Of a stretch of 64,000 nucleotides of DNA, positions 20,185 through 32,660 are shown one piece after another. How positions within the stretch are numbered: position 1 is the stretch's first letter; every line of letters begins with the position of its first letter. Origin of the DNA: Artemisia argyi (lineage: Eukaryota; Streptophyta; Magnoliopsida; Asterales; Asteraceae); the NCBI GenBank assembly GCA_030686995.1, contig CM060693.1, positions 119,687,228 through 119,751,227 on the forward strand. Reading direction: 5' to 3'. Below the pieces are notes generated by a model, which was not told the origin of the DNA, ran no database searches, and saw only the letters and a program-made list of their open reading frames with translations. Both the position numbers and the translations under genes were made by a program.

Positions 20185-21091
20185 CTAAGGGGTGATCTTT
20201 GGTCCATTTGTGTGTCGAAGGGTGAAGTTAAAATTATCACGAAGATTAGCAGAATCCAAATTGCTTGTTGACGACTCCGCAATATTAGGAATGGTTGGAG
20301 CCTGAGCAAACGGGTTAAAGAACGCATTTGGGTCATATTCTGCGGATTGTGGTACTGATTGATGTGTAGAAGCTTCAGCTAATTGTCGTGAGTTGGAAGC
20401 GGTTTGATCTGCTGTTGATGGAGAGGCAATTGGAGGACAGTTTGAAGCAACAGTGGTTGATGTTTGTCCAGGTGTGTCAGGTACTTGAATATTTTCATGT
20501 TGAGCAGCGGAAATAGGTGAGACCTCTGGAGGACAGTTTACAATTGTATCATCAAACAGTGGAGCAAACAGGGTTTCCAATTCTCTGCGGGTAAGAGTCA
20601 AGCGTTTAGCTGAAGAATCTGGAAAGTTCAGACGGTTAGTTACGGGTCCTAAGCTGTTGTGCTCAGAAGCCATCGGTGTAAGCTCATCTAAATTAGCATG
20701 AATAGTCTCTTGAATTTCTCTTGTACGACGGTTCCATGTGCGAAAGCCTTTGGAATTTTCACAATATCCAACAAAGATACCAATGTCAGCCTTAGCTTTA
20801 AGTTTCCCCAGATCATCAGGGTCATTGACTTGGTAACAAAGAGCACCGAATACATGAAAGTAATTAATGTTTGGGTTTCTTTTGTGAACAATCTGATAAG
20901 GAGTTTTGTGATGGCGTTTAGTGATCATACAACGGTTTTGGGTGTAACATGCAGTTGAAACAGCTTCCGCCCAATAGTAATCTGGTAATTGAGCATTGAT
21001 TAACATAGTCCTTGCAGCTTCGACTAATGTTCTGTTGCGTCTTTCAACAACTCCATTCTATTCAGGACTTCTTGGAATGGATGTTTGATGT
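20185..21091 (-). pseudogene. Integrase C-terminal part and hinge to RT, copia 1
   Basis: A minus-strand frame of 273 residues (20185-21006) begins inside the integrase C-terminal part (YYWAEAVSTACYTQNRCMI, TPYQIVHKRNPNINYFHVFG, ADIGIFVGYCENSKGFRTWN), followed by a low-complexity Ser/Thr/Pro/Gln hinge before RT. Upstream, from 21007 to about 21091, the frame continues through VVERRNRTLVEAARTM (the Glu of the DDE triad lies in this segment) with one in-frame stop (Gln codon to TAG). At about 21092 it is cut by gypsy C; the missing part of the integrase resumes at 36138. Confidence 0.88.
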
Positions 21092-23662
21092 TCAATTGAG
21101 CATTCTGATTGGACGATACACATCACCCAAAGTAATCCAACGGATGAAATAGGGATGTCTGAGTGAAGATTGTGACCGAGGGCTGAAATGGAATTCTTCC
21201 AGGAGCTTCTTTAGTGATCTTATCCATTCCCTCAGATTGGCTATAAATAGGACCCTCTTCTCCTTCATTTAGTGTGTAGAGTCTTGTAATGTTACTCTGC
21301 TGAAATATAGTCTCAATTGTACTCTTAGTTTTATTATAATGTAACTCTGCCCTTTTAAATCCATAAAATCATTAGCTTATCTTTTATATTTTATATTAGC
21401 TTTAAATTCTTAATTTCTCAAATTAGCTTTTTACTCATTACTTAAGTTGTTTTACTGTTAAATTAGTGTTTTTAGAAATAATTGTTAGTTCTTTCCATTG
21501 TTATTTCAAATAGTTGTTAATCTCATTCACAAAAACATAAAAATCAGAAGAAAAAAATAAGTATAAAAAAAATAAAAAATACGTTTACTTACTTCGAAAT
21601 AAGCTTCAATAAGCTTACTTTTCTGTTTAAATAAGTTCATTAAAGCTTGATATAGCTTGTGTGACTTAATAGTAGATTACATCAGCTCTAATTCAAAAGT
21701 GCTCAATTTCCCAAAAAGTCAATAAAAGTCAAAGATGAAGATAATGGTTTGATCTTGTGAAGATGAAGGTTCCTAGATGTTTCTTGACCTTATTTTAAAG
21801 ATAGTCTCTAATTAAATGAATCTCTGTTTAGCAGAGATCAATAAGTAAGTGTCATTCATTTCCTTTTGATATTGTCATTAGCATAATATAGTTTAATACT
21901 TTAGATTTGTTTACATAGCTTGTTTGTTGTTAGTTTATGCTTATAGTTATGTTTTGATAGCTTCATTGTTCATTTATATTATGTTGATAGATTGTTTAGT
22001 ATTAATTTTTAACATTGCTTTGTTAACTACCTAGTTTAGCTATAATCTGCATTATTGTATTTCTTTTGTTATTTGTTTGATTTTATTGATCATTTAGTCT
22101 CTCATTTAGTTATGTAATCTAGTTCAATCATTAGTTTGGGTGTGTGTAGTTTTAATCTGCGTATCCTAGTTAAACTGTCCCATTAAGGAGTGTTTGGGAT
22201 AGTTTGACATTTTAAGGTCAAACCTATTTTAGCCATATTTTGAATTTCAATGAGGTTTAATTTGGTAGTAGAAGCTGATTTGAGTTGAATTTAATCAGAT
22301 TTGGGTAGTATTTGAGGATTGGGATAAATTGTTTGGATTGGAGGTGTTAGCACAGCGTAGGTGTGGATTTATAGATCATAATAGATTTTGGTTAATTTAG
22401 TTTAATGAAAATACCCCTTGTAGTGTTTTAAAACAAGTGTAGTACCTGGAAGTGGTGGTTCCTTTAGTCAAATTCAAGTTCGTACCCATTTTAAAATTCT
22501 GTCTCAGCATACACTTCATGTTCAATAAAGGCTTTCAATCCAACATTTCAGTTATCTAAGCTTGTTAAAATTTCATAAAAATTGGTTTTACTAGAATTTG
22601 GAAGCTTGTTTTCAACACTCAACTGAGTTTTTGCCAGTTGGATTAGATTTGATGGTGTAAATTTTGGATTGAAGAGCCCCCTTTGGTTCACTTATAGTTA
22701 GTTAGTTCATTCTGCTTGATCTGAGTTTAGGTTAGGTTTTGAACCTGTTTGCTCACATAGAATAGGGATCAAGTTAGGTTCTAGGGCTGTTTGCTTTTAA
22801 CATTAGTTCTAGTTAAAATTCTCAACTGATGGAATTTTTAACTTCTAGTTTGCTTGATTTTAGTTTTCATTAAAAGTTCCTTTTATAAATATTGTTTATT
22901 TTTGTTTGTTTAATCAGTTTCAGAAAGGAAAGAGTAAATAAATAAAAGTTTTTGCAAAAAGGTACCAGTATTCGAACCTAGTACCCCATACTCACCACAC
23001 CTGAAACCAAAACTGCCCTTGGGACTTTCCTGTCATACATCTCCAATTTAATTCGTTTATACTCTTTTCATTTTAGCTTATTTTCTAATTAAACTTTTAC
23101 AGCTTTTTCTTGTCTTTCCCAAAGTAGCTTTTCAACTTTTTCATATTTTTCCCAAGTTTCTTATTTAGTAATAGACTTTTCCTAATTTTTTCATAATTTT
23201 CACTATTCATTTGCTATTTTTCTAGATTTAATTTCTTAATTTTAGTTTTTAAATCATAATAATTAAATAAAAAGTAAAAAAAATATTTTTTCTTTTTCCT
23301 GAATTTTTCTTTTATCATTTTGAACCTTAGAAATAATTTTAGAGCCCGTAGGATTAAAATTGCTTTAGAATTACATTTTAGTTAGTTAAGTCGTGTTTAG
23401 TTTACGTGAAGTTAAGTTTAATTTGCGTTTTAGGATTAGTGAGCTTTAGATATTTGTACCTTTCGCTTAATTTCTTGTTCTTGAGTAATATTTCACATCT
23501 CGTAGTATAAAATTTCAAATCTCACTTAAATTCACTATTTACTTCACGTTTACACATTTCCGAACCGACAACTCAACTTCAAACCTTCGTTGGGAGAACG
23601 ACCCGGGGAATTTGCATTCGTTACATTTTCTTTGGAAATACCTTACCACTAAGATTACATCA
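21092..23662 (+). repeat. 5' LTR of gypsy C (lacks first ~880 bp)
   Basis: Aligns with 37288-40075 of the solo LTR from TTGAGCATTCTGATTGG to the terminal ATTACATCA. A TATA box TATAAATA lies at 21242-21249. Relative to the solo copy it lacks about 270 bp near 22683, with TTTGG-like microhomology at the junction. The end is fixed by the PBS six bases later. Confidence 0.88.
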
Positions 23663-23668
23663 ATTAAA

Positions 23669-23686
23669 TGGTGCCGCTGCCGGGGA
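23669..23686 (+). promoter_or_regulatory. Primer-binding site, gypsy C (tRNA-Asp type, two changes)
   Basis: TGGTGCCGCTGCCGGGGA differs at two positions from the tRNA-Asp complement seen in gypsy A and lies six bases after the LTR end. Confidence 0.8.
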
Positions 23687-24206
23687 AGGCTTGAAATGAG
23701 TTTGTTGGTTAGTATCGTTGTTTTTGTGAATTGAAGACCCTTCCCTCGGAAGTTTCGTACTTTTGTTATAAAAAGAAAAATACAAAAGGAAAATAAATAA
23801 AACACTTTTCCTAAAGTGTTTTCAAAAATACAAAAATAAAATAACATCCTCACTTTCGAAAAAGTGTTGTAAACCCTTCCGAATAAACAACAAACAAATC
23901 ATTAAATTAGTCGTTATCGGATTACTTGATTACTACAACCGAATAACTAGGGTTCTAGGTAGGATTTGACATTAAATTGCAAGCCGAAGAGAGCGGGTTT
24001 TCAAGTAGCCTTTGTGCACACCTTTGCCCTCCCGCCTCGCTGCGCGTAGTTTTAAAGGAAACGGTTACGGTTGACGTAACGGTTACCAAAAATATTGTGA
24101 ATTTTTAAAGTTTTCAAAAATATAAAAAAAAAAACAAAAAGATTTTTATTTTCTATTTTGATTTTCTTTTTCTTTTTCTTTTTCATTTTTATTTTCTTTT
24201 TGTTGT
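23687..24206 (+). other. Gypsy C 5' leader
   Basis: Non-coding leader with phrases shared with gypsy A. Near 24060-24088 it has a GGTTACGGTTGACGTAACGG quasi-palindrome, and before gag a CTTTTT-rich tract (24165-24200). Confidence 0.55.
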
Positions 24207-24676
24207 ATGATCACCCGCTCATCTTCTCAAAATCTTATTTCTCCACTTTCTAATCCTGAAAGAGTTATACGAAACAATCACCGGGTTCATTTCCCAACCG
24301 TTGAGGAAATGAACCAAAATGATCAAAACATAGGACCCCCGCCGATGGGTGGTGCTCAACAAATCAGGATCCCTCCAATGGGACCTCAACCGGCTTATGA
24401 TCTTCGTCCGATGGAGGAACAACTCCAATCACCTTTCAATGATGTTAGGAGAGCCATCGTGATACCCGATATTCAAGCAAATCGATTTGAAATCAATCAC
24501 GGGTTACTCAATATCATCACGTGTATCTCTTTTCACGGTTTTGAGAATGAAGATCCTTATTATCATATTAGGAATTTCACCGACATCGCTGAAATGATAA
24601 AGATTAATCAAGTTCTTTATGATGTGGTTAAAATGAAATTGTTTCATATTTCCCTCAAGGGAGCAGCCTGGTTTAG
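24207..24676 (+). pseudogene. gag N-terminal part, gypsy C
   Basis: ATG at 24207 (MITRSSSQN) opens the capsid frame of an Athila-like element. The ITRS start, the Pro-rich segment (GPPPMGGAQQIRIPP), the EEQLQSPFNDVRRA region and FEINHGLLNIITCISFHGFE parallel gypsy A gag (MRTRS, MEELCQ, FGLKHHMIQ). Reading ends at KGAAWFS, equivalent to HATAWF of gypsy A, where LTR D begins. The rest of gag and the gag-protease linker (about 1.6 kb by comparison with A) are absent on the other side of D. Confidence 0.85.
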
Positions 24677-25135
24677 TGTTACGTTGAGTTTCGTATTATA
24701 TTAAGTTTGTTGAGAATATTGGTTGTTTATTTATTTGTGTATGTTTTGGGACTTGTTTCGGCTTAAGTTTAAATAACATGGACTAATAACTATGAAACCA
24801 TAAAACAAGTTGGATATAGTTAAGTGGATTGTGACATCGGACTTGGATCCGTATTATGATATTGTGGCTATATATATTGTGGACTTGAATTGGACGTATT
24901 AGATTTACGTTGTTGGTTATTTGGACATTATGGACCCTTTGGTACACGAGACGGAAGGATATGTTAGACTTTGACTAATTTAACATATTTGGACCCGAAC
25001 AAATACGAAATGGTCAATAAACCTAAACAACTAATGGATACGCGAATGATATATCCAATTGTATTATATAACTTGTGAAGTGTTAGCGTTAGTTAAATAA
25101 TAAAGTCAAAGAGTCGTTGACTTGGGAAAATGTTG

Positions 25136-25143
25136 TATAAATG
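25136..25143 (+). promoter_or_regulatory. TATA-like box in LTR D
   Basis: GTTGTATAAATGGGCAGG fits a promoter TATA context and supports plus orientation of LTR D. Confidence 0.4.
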
Positions 25144-26040
25144 GGCAGGTCATGCCGAAATTTTGTAAAATCTTTTATAAACCTTTAACGTTTAAGAATC
25201 GTATTATATTTTAAAAACCTTTTCAAATTATATTATTTTCAACGTTATATTTTGGGAAAAAGGGGAAATAGCGGAAACTAGTTATTAGCGTGTTGTTGTT
25301 TATTTGAGTGTGTATTCATTTCTCTTCGATATCTTTTCTTCGAGCTATTCTTTCGTCTACTTTCGTCTTTCTTGAATTATCATTCGATTTCTCAGACATA
25401 TTTCTTTCTATCTTTCTTGTCACCCACACGAGACTTTTAAAAATCTATTTTTCTTTCGACGCCATTGTTACTAAAATCTTTTGTTCAAGCATTGATTATT
25501 GAGATATTCGAGTATAGTTTCTAAGTTATGCCGTTTATATTGATTAGGTTGTGCTGAGGTTCGTTTGCTGTGACGCATTATTTGATTTGGTTGCTATGTC
25601 TCGTTTCCTGCTGCTATTGAGGTGTGATTCATAGCCCCGTTTTTATCTTTTAAATGTTTATAAACCCATGGGGTGAGATACATGCTTTTAAATGTTTTCT
25701 GAGCACAAGTATTTTTGGTATGCTTTTCCTGATTGGTATGCTTTCCTGACGATGTGCTAAGTAGCTTACCTTGCCAATGCAAGACCCTCAGATCATGAAC
25801 CATTAATCACTTGCGAGTGAGTGCGAATATAGGGATATAGGCCTATAGGAATTGACCCTCCCACTCCTTTTTCCAGATAAGCAAATTGTGGTATACTATA
25901 TTTGATTTTTCTGGGTATATGGCAAGTAACCGGCCTTGGGGGCACTATTATGTTATGAAAATCCACGGTTATTGTCGACTTATGATTGGTTGGTTAACAT
26001 TTTGCATGTCATGAGCTTAGCATCATCAACAATATGTATG

Positions 26041-29000
26041 TGATTGAGCCTGAACCACCTAACTTATATTGACCACGGAATGGTCAACAAAGTCAGACAG
26101 CCTAGAATCAATGCTCCGCGGAAGTATAAGGTTTCCCCGGGTCGTATGTCCCGACGAGGTGTGAATTGTAAACAAACGGTTCTTTGATCGGGTGAATTTG
26201 GATATTTTGGGGTTTTGAGTTGGATTAAACTAAGGAATTTACAACGAAATAGCTTAAACAAGCTATATGAATAAGACGGGAAAGGAGGAAAAACCAGAAA
26301 CGATTAAAACCTAAAAACGCGTACGTTACGTTTAAATAAACGTAGACGTACGAAATAAAACGCGAGTTTTGGTAAAATAAAATACTTACAAAAGTGAAAA
26401 TCACATTTTTACAATTCTAATAATAAAATAAACTTTTTTAGAAAATTAAAATTACTTTTTACACTATTTAATTATTTAATATTAATTAAAAACTATTTAA
26501 TACTTATTATTAATATTTAAATAACTAAAATACACTTACAATATTATTTAAACACTAAAAAGGTAAAAATAAAATTCCTAAACTTATAAAATAACTAAAA
26601 ATAAGTTTTAAAATTAAAAATAAGTGTTTTTGTCTTTTTGTGGTTTTTGTATTAATTAATTACTAATTAAATACTAATTACTAAATAAACTATGTTAAAT
26701 TAAGAAAATTACTAAATGAACAGTAAAAATTCTAATAAAATTTCTAAAATTATTTTACAACATATAAAAGCTATAAAAAATATAAAAACTAAGTTTTACT
26801 TAATAAAAACTAGATATGCTATTTTAAACTAATTATTAATTAATAATTAATAAAACTAAAGTTAATTCTAATAAATACTAAATGAAAAGATAAAAATCTG
26901 AAAAAATTATTATATCTACTTTAATATATGAGGAATTTAATAAAAATATAAAATAGCTAAGTACTTAATTAAAATCTAAAAATGAAAATTGAAATTAAAT
27001 TACATTAAATAGAAACTATCACTTAATTTTAAATTTGTTTTTCTTGATTTTTCTTTTACAAACCTATTAAATACTTAAAAACAAACACTTTTTGTAAAAA
27101 CAAACTTTTTGTAACTTACAAATAAGCAAAATATAAGCTAAAATGGTCAACAGTTGACTTTGGTTGACCAAAATGGAAAAATAAGCTAAATCAGCTTAGG
27201 TGGGACCCACAATGAGTAATTCTGACTTAAATGAGTTTTGTGAACAAGTTTAAGCAAGAAAAAGTAAGTATGATCACTGAATAAGCACATAAGCTGATAA
27301 TAAGCACTTCCCAAAACCAAACTCTGCCCAGATTTGGGACAAGGTTAAGTAGCTAATCCAGGTGGGTCCCAGGGTGTTTCAGGTCAAATGGATGGTCAAT
27401 AATGAAAGCCTGGTAGGGGGAGGGTTGAATGGAGCAAGGCTGGTGGCCTGGGACCCACTGAGGTGGTTGGAAACCACCACTAAATGTGGTGATGGGGAGG
27501 TGTGTCTGCTGTGCAGCAGCAGAGGTTGCCCTGCAAGTCACTTTGGTGACTTGTGGGGCCCACAAGAAAAATTCTAAAAATGTAACAAGGATGGAAACTC
27601 AAAGTTGAGCAGGTACACTTCAATTAGAAACAAATTACACCTCCTAAAAGCAATCAAAGAAATCAAATTAAATCCTAGAAGTTTTGGAAAAATCTGAGCA
27701 TGCACAATTTGACTTTTTCTGAAAACCTAATACTTTGACTAATATGAACTTTGGATGATTATAATGGACCAAATAGTTTGTAACATGTTACTTTAAAACC
27801 AAATTAAGCTTAATGCACCAAGTTTAGACCAAATGGGTGAGTTTGGGACACCCACTGACCCACAGTGGACTGTTGGGTGGGATAGGATGGGATTTGACTT
27901 TTTGTAGTGTAAATGAGCAATGGAGTGCTTGTTTGAAGTTACTTAGGACCTAAGTGAGTTGCCTAAACAGAATTTGAACACAATCAACAATCACAACACT
28001 TTAAAACTAACAATGCCAAACACCCCCTTAATCAACTGATTTCAAGGTTTTCATTCCATTGGACTGATTTGGACCTAGGATTTGTTGTATAATCATTCAC
28101 AATGATTCAATAAACTGACATGAGCCCTAGAATTACCAATATCAAAAACAAAAAGACCATAAACCTACTCTACTCTAGATTAACTGTAAAAGTGAAATCT
28201 TAGCAACAAAGTGTTTTGATTGAACAGGCACTTAAGATTAAACACTAAAACAACTAGTATACACCAAACAAACCAAGAAGCACAAGAATAGATACTGATT
28301 AAGCAGTGGTGTATTAAAAAGCAATATTATACAAAATGGAACTTACAATTGATCTTCCTGAAATATAATGTACCAAGGGCTATAGTTACCACCTATAGCC
28401 TTCCAAGGTGCATCTAAACCTCTGTGATCCAAAACAAACACTGAGCAACAACTATTCCCAGTTTCACATTAAAATGGACTTTTACTTGAAAATTCTAAAC
28501 ATTGAATTGTGCGAAGAAAGCTTGAGATTGAAATAACATGAGGTTCTCAATACAATAGAAGAACAGACTACAAGCTTGTTTTACTAAAAATTACAATTGA
28601 AAACCTTAAATAAAACTAAGTCGACATTAATTCTATACTAATTATCTAATTCTAAGCTAACTACTACTTCATTCTTCTTTCTTCTTTTCTTTTATACACC
28701 CTGGAGGGTCCCACAACAAATCCCAGCAACTAAAACGACTTTTGGATAACTTTTGCTTCCTTTCCACTTTTGGCGGGAAAGTTGTTTTGACAACTTGTAG
28801 ATTGCTTGTTAGGGTTTAGGGGTAATTAAAGGGTTTTGGATGTTAGTGGTAGGCAGAGGGGACAAGGAGAGGGGTGATTGAGGTGGGGGAATGGGTGAGG
28901 TGAAGTGTTGCAGAGAACAACCAGGGAAGTGGGGAAGGTTAGGGGTGAGTCAACGCGGGGTTTGACTGAGGTTTAAATAAAAAACGGGTATTAGTTTTTA

Positions 29001-29788
29001 AGGGGGTGGGCCGGATTTAGATGGGCTAGGGAAGGGTTGGTTTGGTTGGGTTAGTTTTATGGATTGGGTGGGTAGTGGATTAATAAGGTGGATTGGATTT
29101 ATGGTTTGGGGTAATATTTAAACAATGGTCCGTTTGGTATTATAGCTAAAAATCACAAGGACCAAATTTGTATTTTATGAAAAGTTTAGGGACCTGTGTT
29201 GACAAGTTTCAAAAGATAACAAAAGGATTAAACTTGCCATGTTAAAACAACCAAAGGACCAAAAATGTGATTTTTTCATTTTAAATCACCCGGGAACTAT
29301 TTATGCCGATTTTCAAAATCCGGGGACTAAAGTTGCCATTTTGTAAAATATTTTATCCAAGGACCATATTGAATATTTTTAAACTTCCAAGGATTAAAAA
29401 TGATTTTTCATCCAAAAATATCCCACCAGGGACTGAATCTGCCAAAATCTGAAACTCCAGGGACTAATCTTGTAAATTTCCAAAACTTTCCAATTTTTCA
29501 CCAAAGGACTAAATATGACATTTTATGATTTCAAAATGACCTTTGGTGATAATTTTCTATATTTTGAATATCCAGGGACTAGTTTTGTAATTTTATGAAA
29601 GTTGGGGGACTGAAACTGCCAATTTTGCAAACTTTGTGCGTTTTTCATTTGTTTTTGCTCATTTTGCATCTAAAACATATAAAACACAATTTTGAAATAT
29701 TTTCAGTATTTTGATGCATTACTGAGTGTTTTTGTATGTTTTGCAGTTCAGATTAGACCAAAAATGATGAGTGTTTGAGCACTCATCA
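26041..29788 (-). repeat. Solo LTR of the gypsy A type, reversed (3748 bp)
   Basis: On the minus strand it starts TGATGAGTG with a 9-bp hairpin (TGATGAGTG / CACTCATCA) and ends CTCAATCA, like the gypsy A LTR. It is flanked by a perfect 5-bp TSD, GTATG, at 26036-26040 and 29789-29793. It carries a minus-strand TATA (GTATAAAAGAAAAG near 28690), an AT-rich block at about 26400-27060 and the GTCCCTGG minisatellite near 29130-29640. No internal sequence remains, so it is a solo LTR from intra-element recombination. Confidence 0.92.
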
Positions 29789-30326
29789 GTATGCACTAGG
29801 ATGCCTCTATATATTGGTTGTTACCTTGATTACCTGGTATTCGCATTTGTTGCTTATATCATATGATTAAAACCTTGTGCTCAACTTTATTATTTAAACC
29901 TATGGATTGCACTCAACCTTTGTGTTGACTTTTAAGCATGTGTTTCAAGTACCGCTACTAATAAAAATTAGCTTTGGATCTTAATGTTTGGGCATGGTGG
30001 AGTGGCTTGGAGTGAGGAGGCTTTCTGTTAAGGGAGCTTAATCATCTTTACTATCTTTATTTTCATGTCATTCGTAAAACCTTTGTGTGTCTTTATTTCT
30101 TCCGCTGCTAAACTTTGTTATTTTTCTGCTGCAAACTCTTTTTACTTTTCCGCTGCTATTTTGATAAAGAGTCTATGTACTCTAAATGGTTTGTAATTCG
30201 AATGATGTGTTTTGAGGCATTTATCAACGTCCCATGTGGTGGTCGTTAGCTATAAATTTGTCTGGTTTCTTTTTGTGTAATGCCCCCAGCTGTGTTAGCT
30301 GCCGTATTTGAGCTGGGGGTGTTACA

Positions 30327-31250
30327 GGCGGTTCTACTGAAAGCTTCCCGAAAAGCTCGGAGATCCCAGCAAGTTCCTTATTCCGTGTAATTTTCCGGAG
30401 ATGGTTGAGTGCTTCGCCCTGGCCGATCTCGTTGCTAGCATCAACCTTATGCCATTATCCGTTTGGAAGAAATTGTTCCCGAACTCACTCCGACTTGCAT
30501 GACCCTCAAGCTTGCCGATCGATCTACTTCCCGTCTTGTTGGAATAACCGAGGATGTCTTCGTTAATGTGGGAAAGTTCCATTTCCATGCCGATTTTGTG
30601 ATTGTCGATTTTGTTGTCGATCCGCGGGTTACTCTTATTCTCGGGATAGGATTCTTAAGGACGGGTCGTGCTTTGATTGATGTTTATGATGAGGAAATTA
30701 CCCTTCGTGTTGGAAGTGAAGCCGTTACGTTCAATTTAGAACAAACGTCGAGATACTCCTCCAATTATGATCATATCTCCGTTAATCGAATTGATGTTAT
30801 TGATGTTGCTTCAGAGAAGTATTCTCAAAAGCTTCTCGATTTTTCTAATAATGCTTCGAGTGGCAATCCCACGCCTTCTTCAAAACCAATCCTTTCCAAC
30901 TCTTCCCCGTCCCTCACTCCATTTGAGGGAGGTGATTTCTTTTTGGAAGAGGTCGATGACTTTCTTGCTGTTGATACATCTTCTTCACCAGAAGTTGATG
31001 ATTCCTATCGTGATCTGGAGGGGGATATTCTTTTGCTTGAAAAACTTTTGAATGAAGACCCGACTCTTTCTCCCCCTCCGATGGACCTTAAAATTGCAGA
31101 AATTAAAGAATTTAAGCCGTCTATTGAGAATCCTCCAGAGCTCGAGCTCAAGGATTTACTTCCTCATCTTGAATATGCTTTCTTAGAAGAATCCGACAAA
31201 TTGCCCGTCATCATTTCCAAAGACCTAAAAGATGAGGAGAAGGCCAAACT
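30327..31250 (+). pseudogene. Protease and linker to RT, gypsy C
   Basis: Resumes gypsy C after LTR D with a segment matching the pre-protease region of A ([13 protein letters not shown]). The active-site region reads [12 protein letters not shown], with Val where A has Gly (DLGAS), which would be expected to abolish protease activity. VTLILGIGFLRTGRALIDV corresponds to the second flap region. An acidic linker follows (ELELKDLLPHLEYAFLEESD, near 31140). The frame shifts near 31250, where the A copy reads KAALLKVLKANK. Confidence 0.85.
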
Positions 31251-32040
31251 CTTGGACTCTTGGATGTGTTCAAGAAGCATAAGAGTGCCATCGCTTGGCA
31301 AATTTCCGACATAAAGGGCATAGACCCTCATTTTTGCACACATAAGATTTTGCTCGAAGATAACTACAAGGCATCCGTCCAACAACAAAGACGGGTTAAC
31401 CCAAAAATCCATGAGGTAATCAAAAAGGAGATAATCAAACTCCTTGATGCTGGTATGATTTATCCAATCTCGGATAGCTCATGGGTTAGCCCGGACCATT
31501 GTGTTCCTAAAAAGGGCGGTATGACCGTTGTGACTAATGATGATAATGAGTTGATACCGACACGTCTCGTCACCAGATGGAGAGTGTATATTGACTATCG
31601 AAAACTAAATGATGCTACTCGAAAGGACCATTTCCCACTTCCATTTATGGATCAAATGCTAGAACGTCTAGAGGGAAATGAGTTCTATTGTTTTCTTGAT
31701 GGCTTTTCCGGGTATTTCCAAATTTCCATTGATCTACATGATCAGGAAAAGACCACTTTCACTTGCCCTTAAGGAATGTTTGCTTACCGACGTTTGCCTT
31801 TTGGCTTATGCAATGCTCCGGGCACATTCCAAAGGTGCATGATGGCCATTTTTTATGACATGATCGAGAACACCATGGAAGTATTCATGGATGATTTCTC
31901 GGTTTATGGAAATTCTTTCACTACTTGCCTCTCCCATTTAGAAAGAATGCTCTAACGGTGTGAAGACACTAATTTGGTTCTAAATTGGGAGAAGTTCCAC
32001 TTTATGGTTAAATAGGGCATTGTCCTCGGCCACAAAATCT
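31251..32040 (+). pseudogene. Reverse transcriptase, gypsy C
   Basis: RT domain from SAIAWQISDIKGIDPHFCTH through YPISDSSWVSPDHCVPKK and RVYIDYRKLN to the catalytic FMDDFSV (near 31888-31908), which is intact. In-frame stops occur at 31770-31772 (Tyr codon TAC to TAA) and within RML-stop-RCED and MVK-stop-GIV (about 31952 and 32010). The last segment (IVLGHKISKSGIEV) is the one deleted from gypsy A, so this copy identifies that deletion. Confidence 0.88.
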
Positions 32041-32660
32041 CAAAATCCGGGATCGAGGTAGATCGTGCTAAAGTCGATGTTATCACAAAGCTACCTCATC
32101 CTACCACCGTTAAAAGAATCCGTAGTTTCCTTGGTCATGCTGGTTTTTATAGACGGTTTATCCAAGATTTTTCTAAGATAGCCCTGCCTCTGACCCATTT
32201 GCTAGAAAAAGATGCTCCGTTCTTCTTCTCAAACGATTGCGTAGATGCATTTAATATCTTAAAGAAGAAGTTAACAGAGACTCCAATTTTAGTTGCCCCC
32301 GATTGGGACTTGCCCTTCGAACTTATGTGCGATGCTAGCGATTATGCTATTGGGGCAGTCTTGGGGCAACGTAAGACCAAATATTTCCAACCGATACACT
32401 ATGCGAGCAATACAATCAATGATGCTCAATCTCATTATACGACTACTGAGAAAGAGATGTTAGCCGTTGTTTATGCCTTTGAAAAGTTCCGAACTTATCT
32501 CGTCTTGAAAAAGACCATAGTGTATACGGATCACTCGGCTCTCAAGTATCTTATGGCAAAGCAAGATGCTAAGCCAAGATTACTTCAGTGGTTCTCCTCC
32601 TTCAAAAATTAGACGTCGAAATTCGAGATAAAAAAAAGAGCGGAGAACCTTGCCGCCGAT
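32041..32660 (+). pseudogene. RT connection and RNase H, gypsy C
   Basis: [20 protein letters not shown], then RNase H with [20 protein letters not shown] and [14 protein letters not shown]. The frame is open from 32199 to about 32600, then shifts at an A-rich run (near 32630) shortly before the end of RNase H. Confidence 0.87.

Larger units (their letters stand above)
24677..30326 (+). mobile_element. Gypsy LTR D, probably a solo LTR, split by a younger solo LTR
   Basis: Starts TGTTACGTT at 24677 and ends GGGGGTGTTACA at 30326, TG...CA ends of chromovirus-like (Tekay/Del-type) character. Excluding the inner insertion (26041-29793) it is about 1.9 kb. A TATA box TATAAATG lies at 25136-25143. 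There is no PBS, PPT or coding, so it appears to be a solo LTR. Flanking pentamers TTTAG and GGCGG do not match, and gypsy C lacks about 1.6 kb across the site. The lineage is an inference from the terminal sequence. Confidence 0.55.

Noticed and set aside
26081..27577. Short open frames in the reversed solo LTR
   Set aside because: Non-coding LTR sequence; none is shared with the related A LTR.
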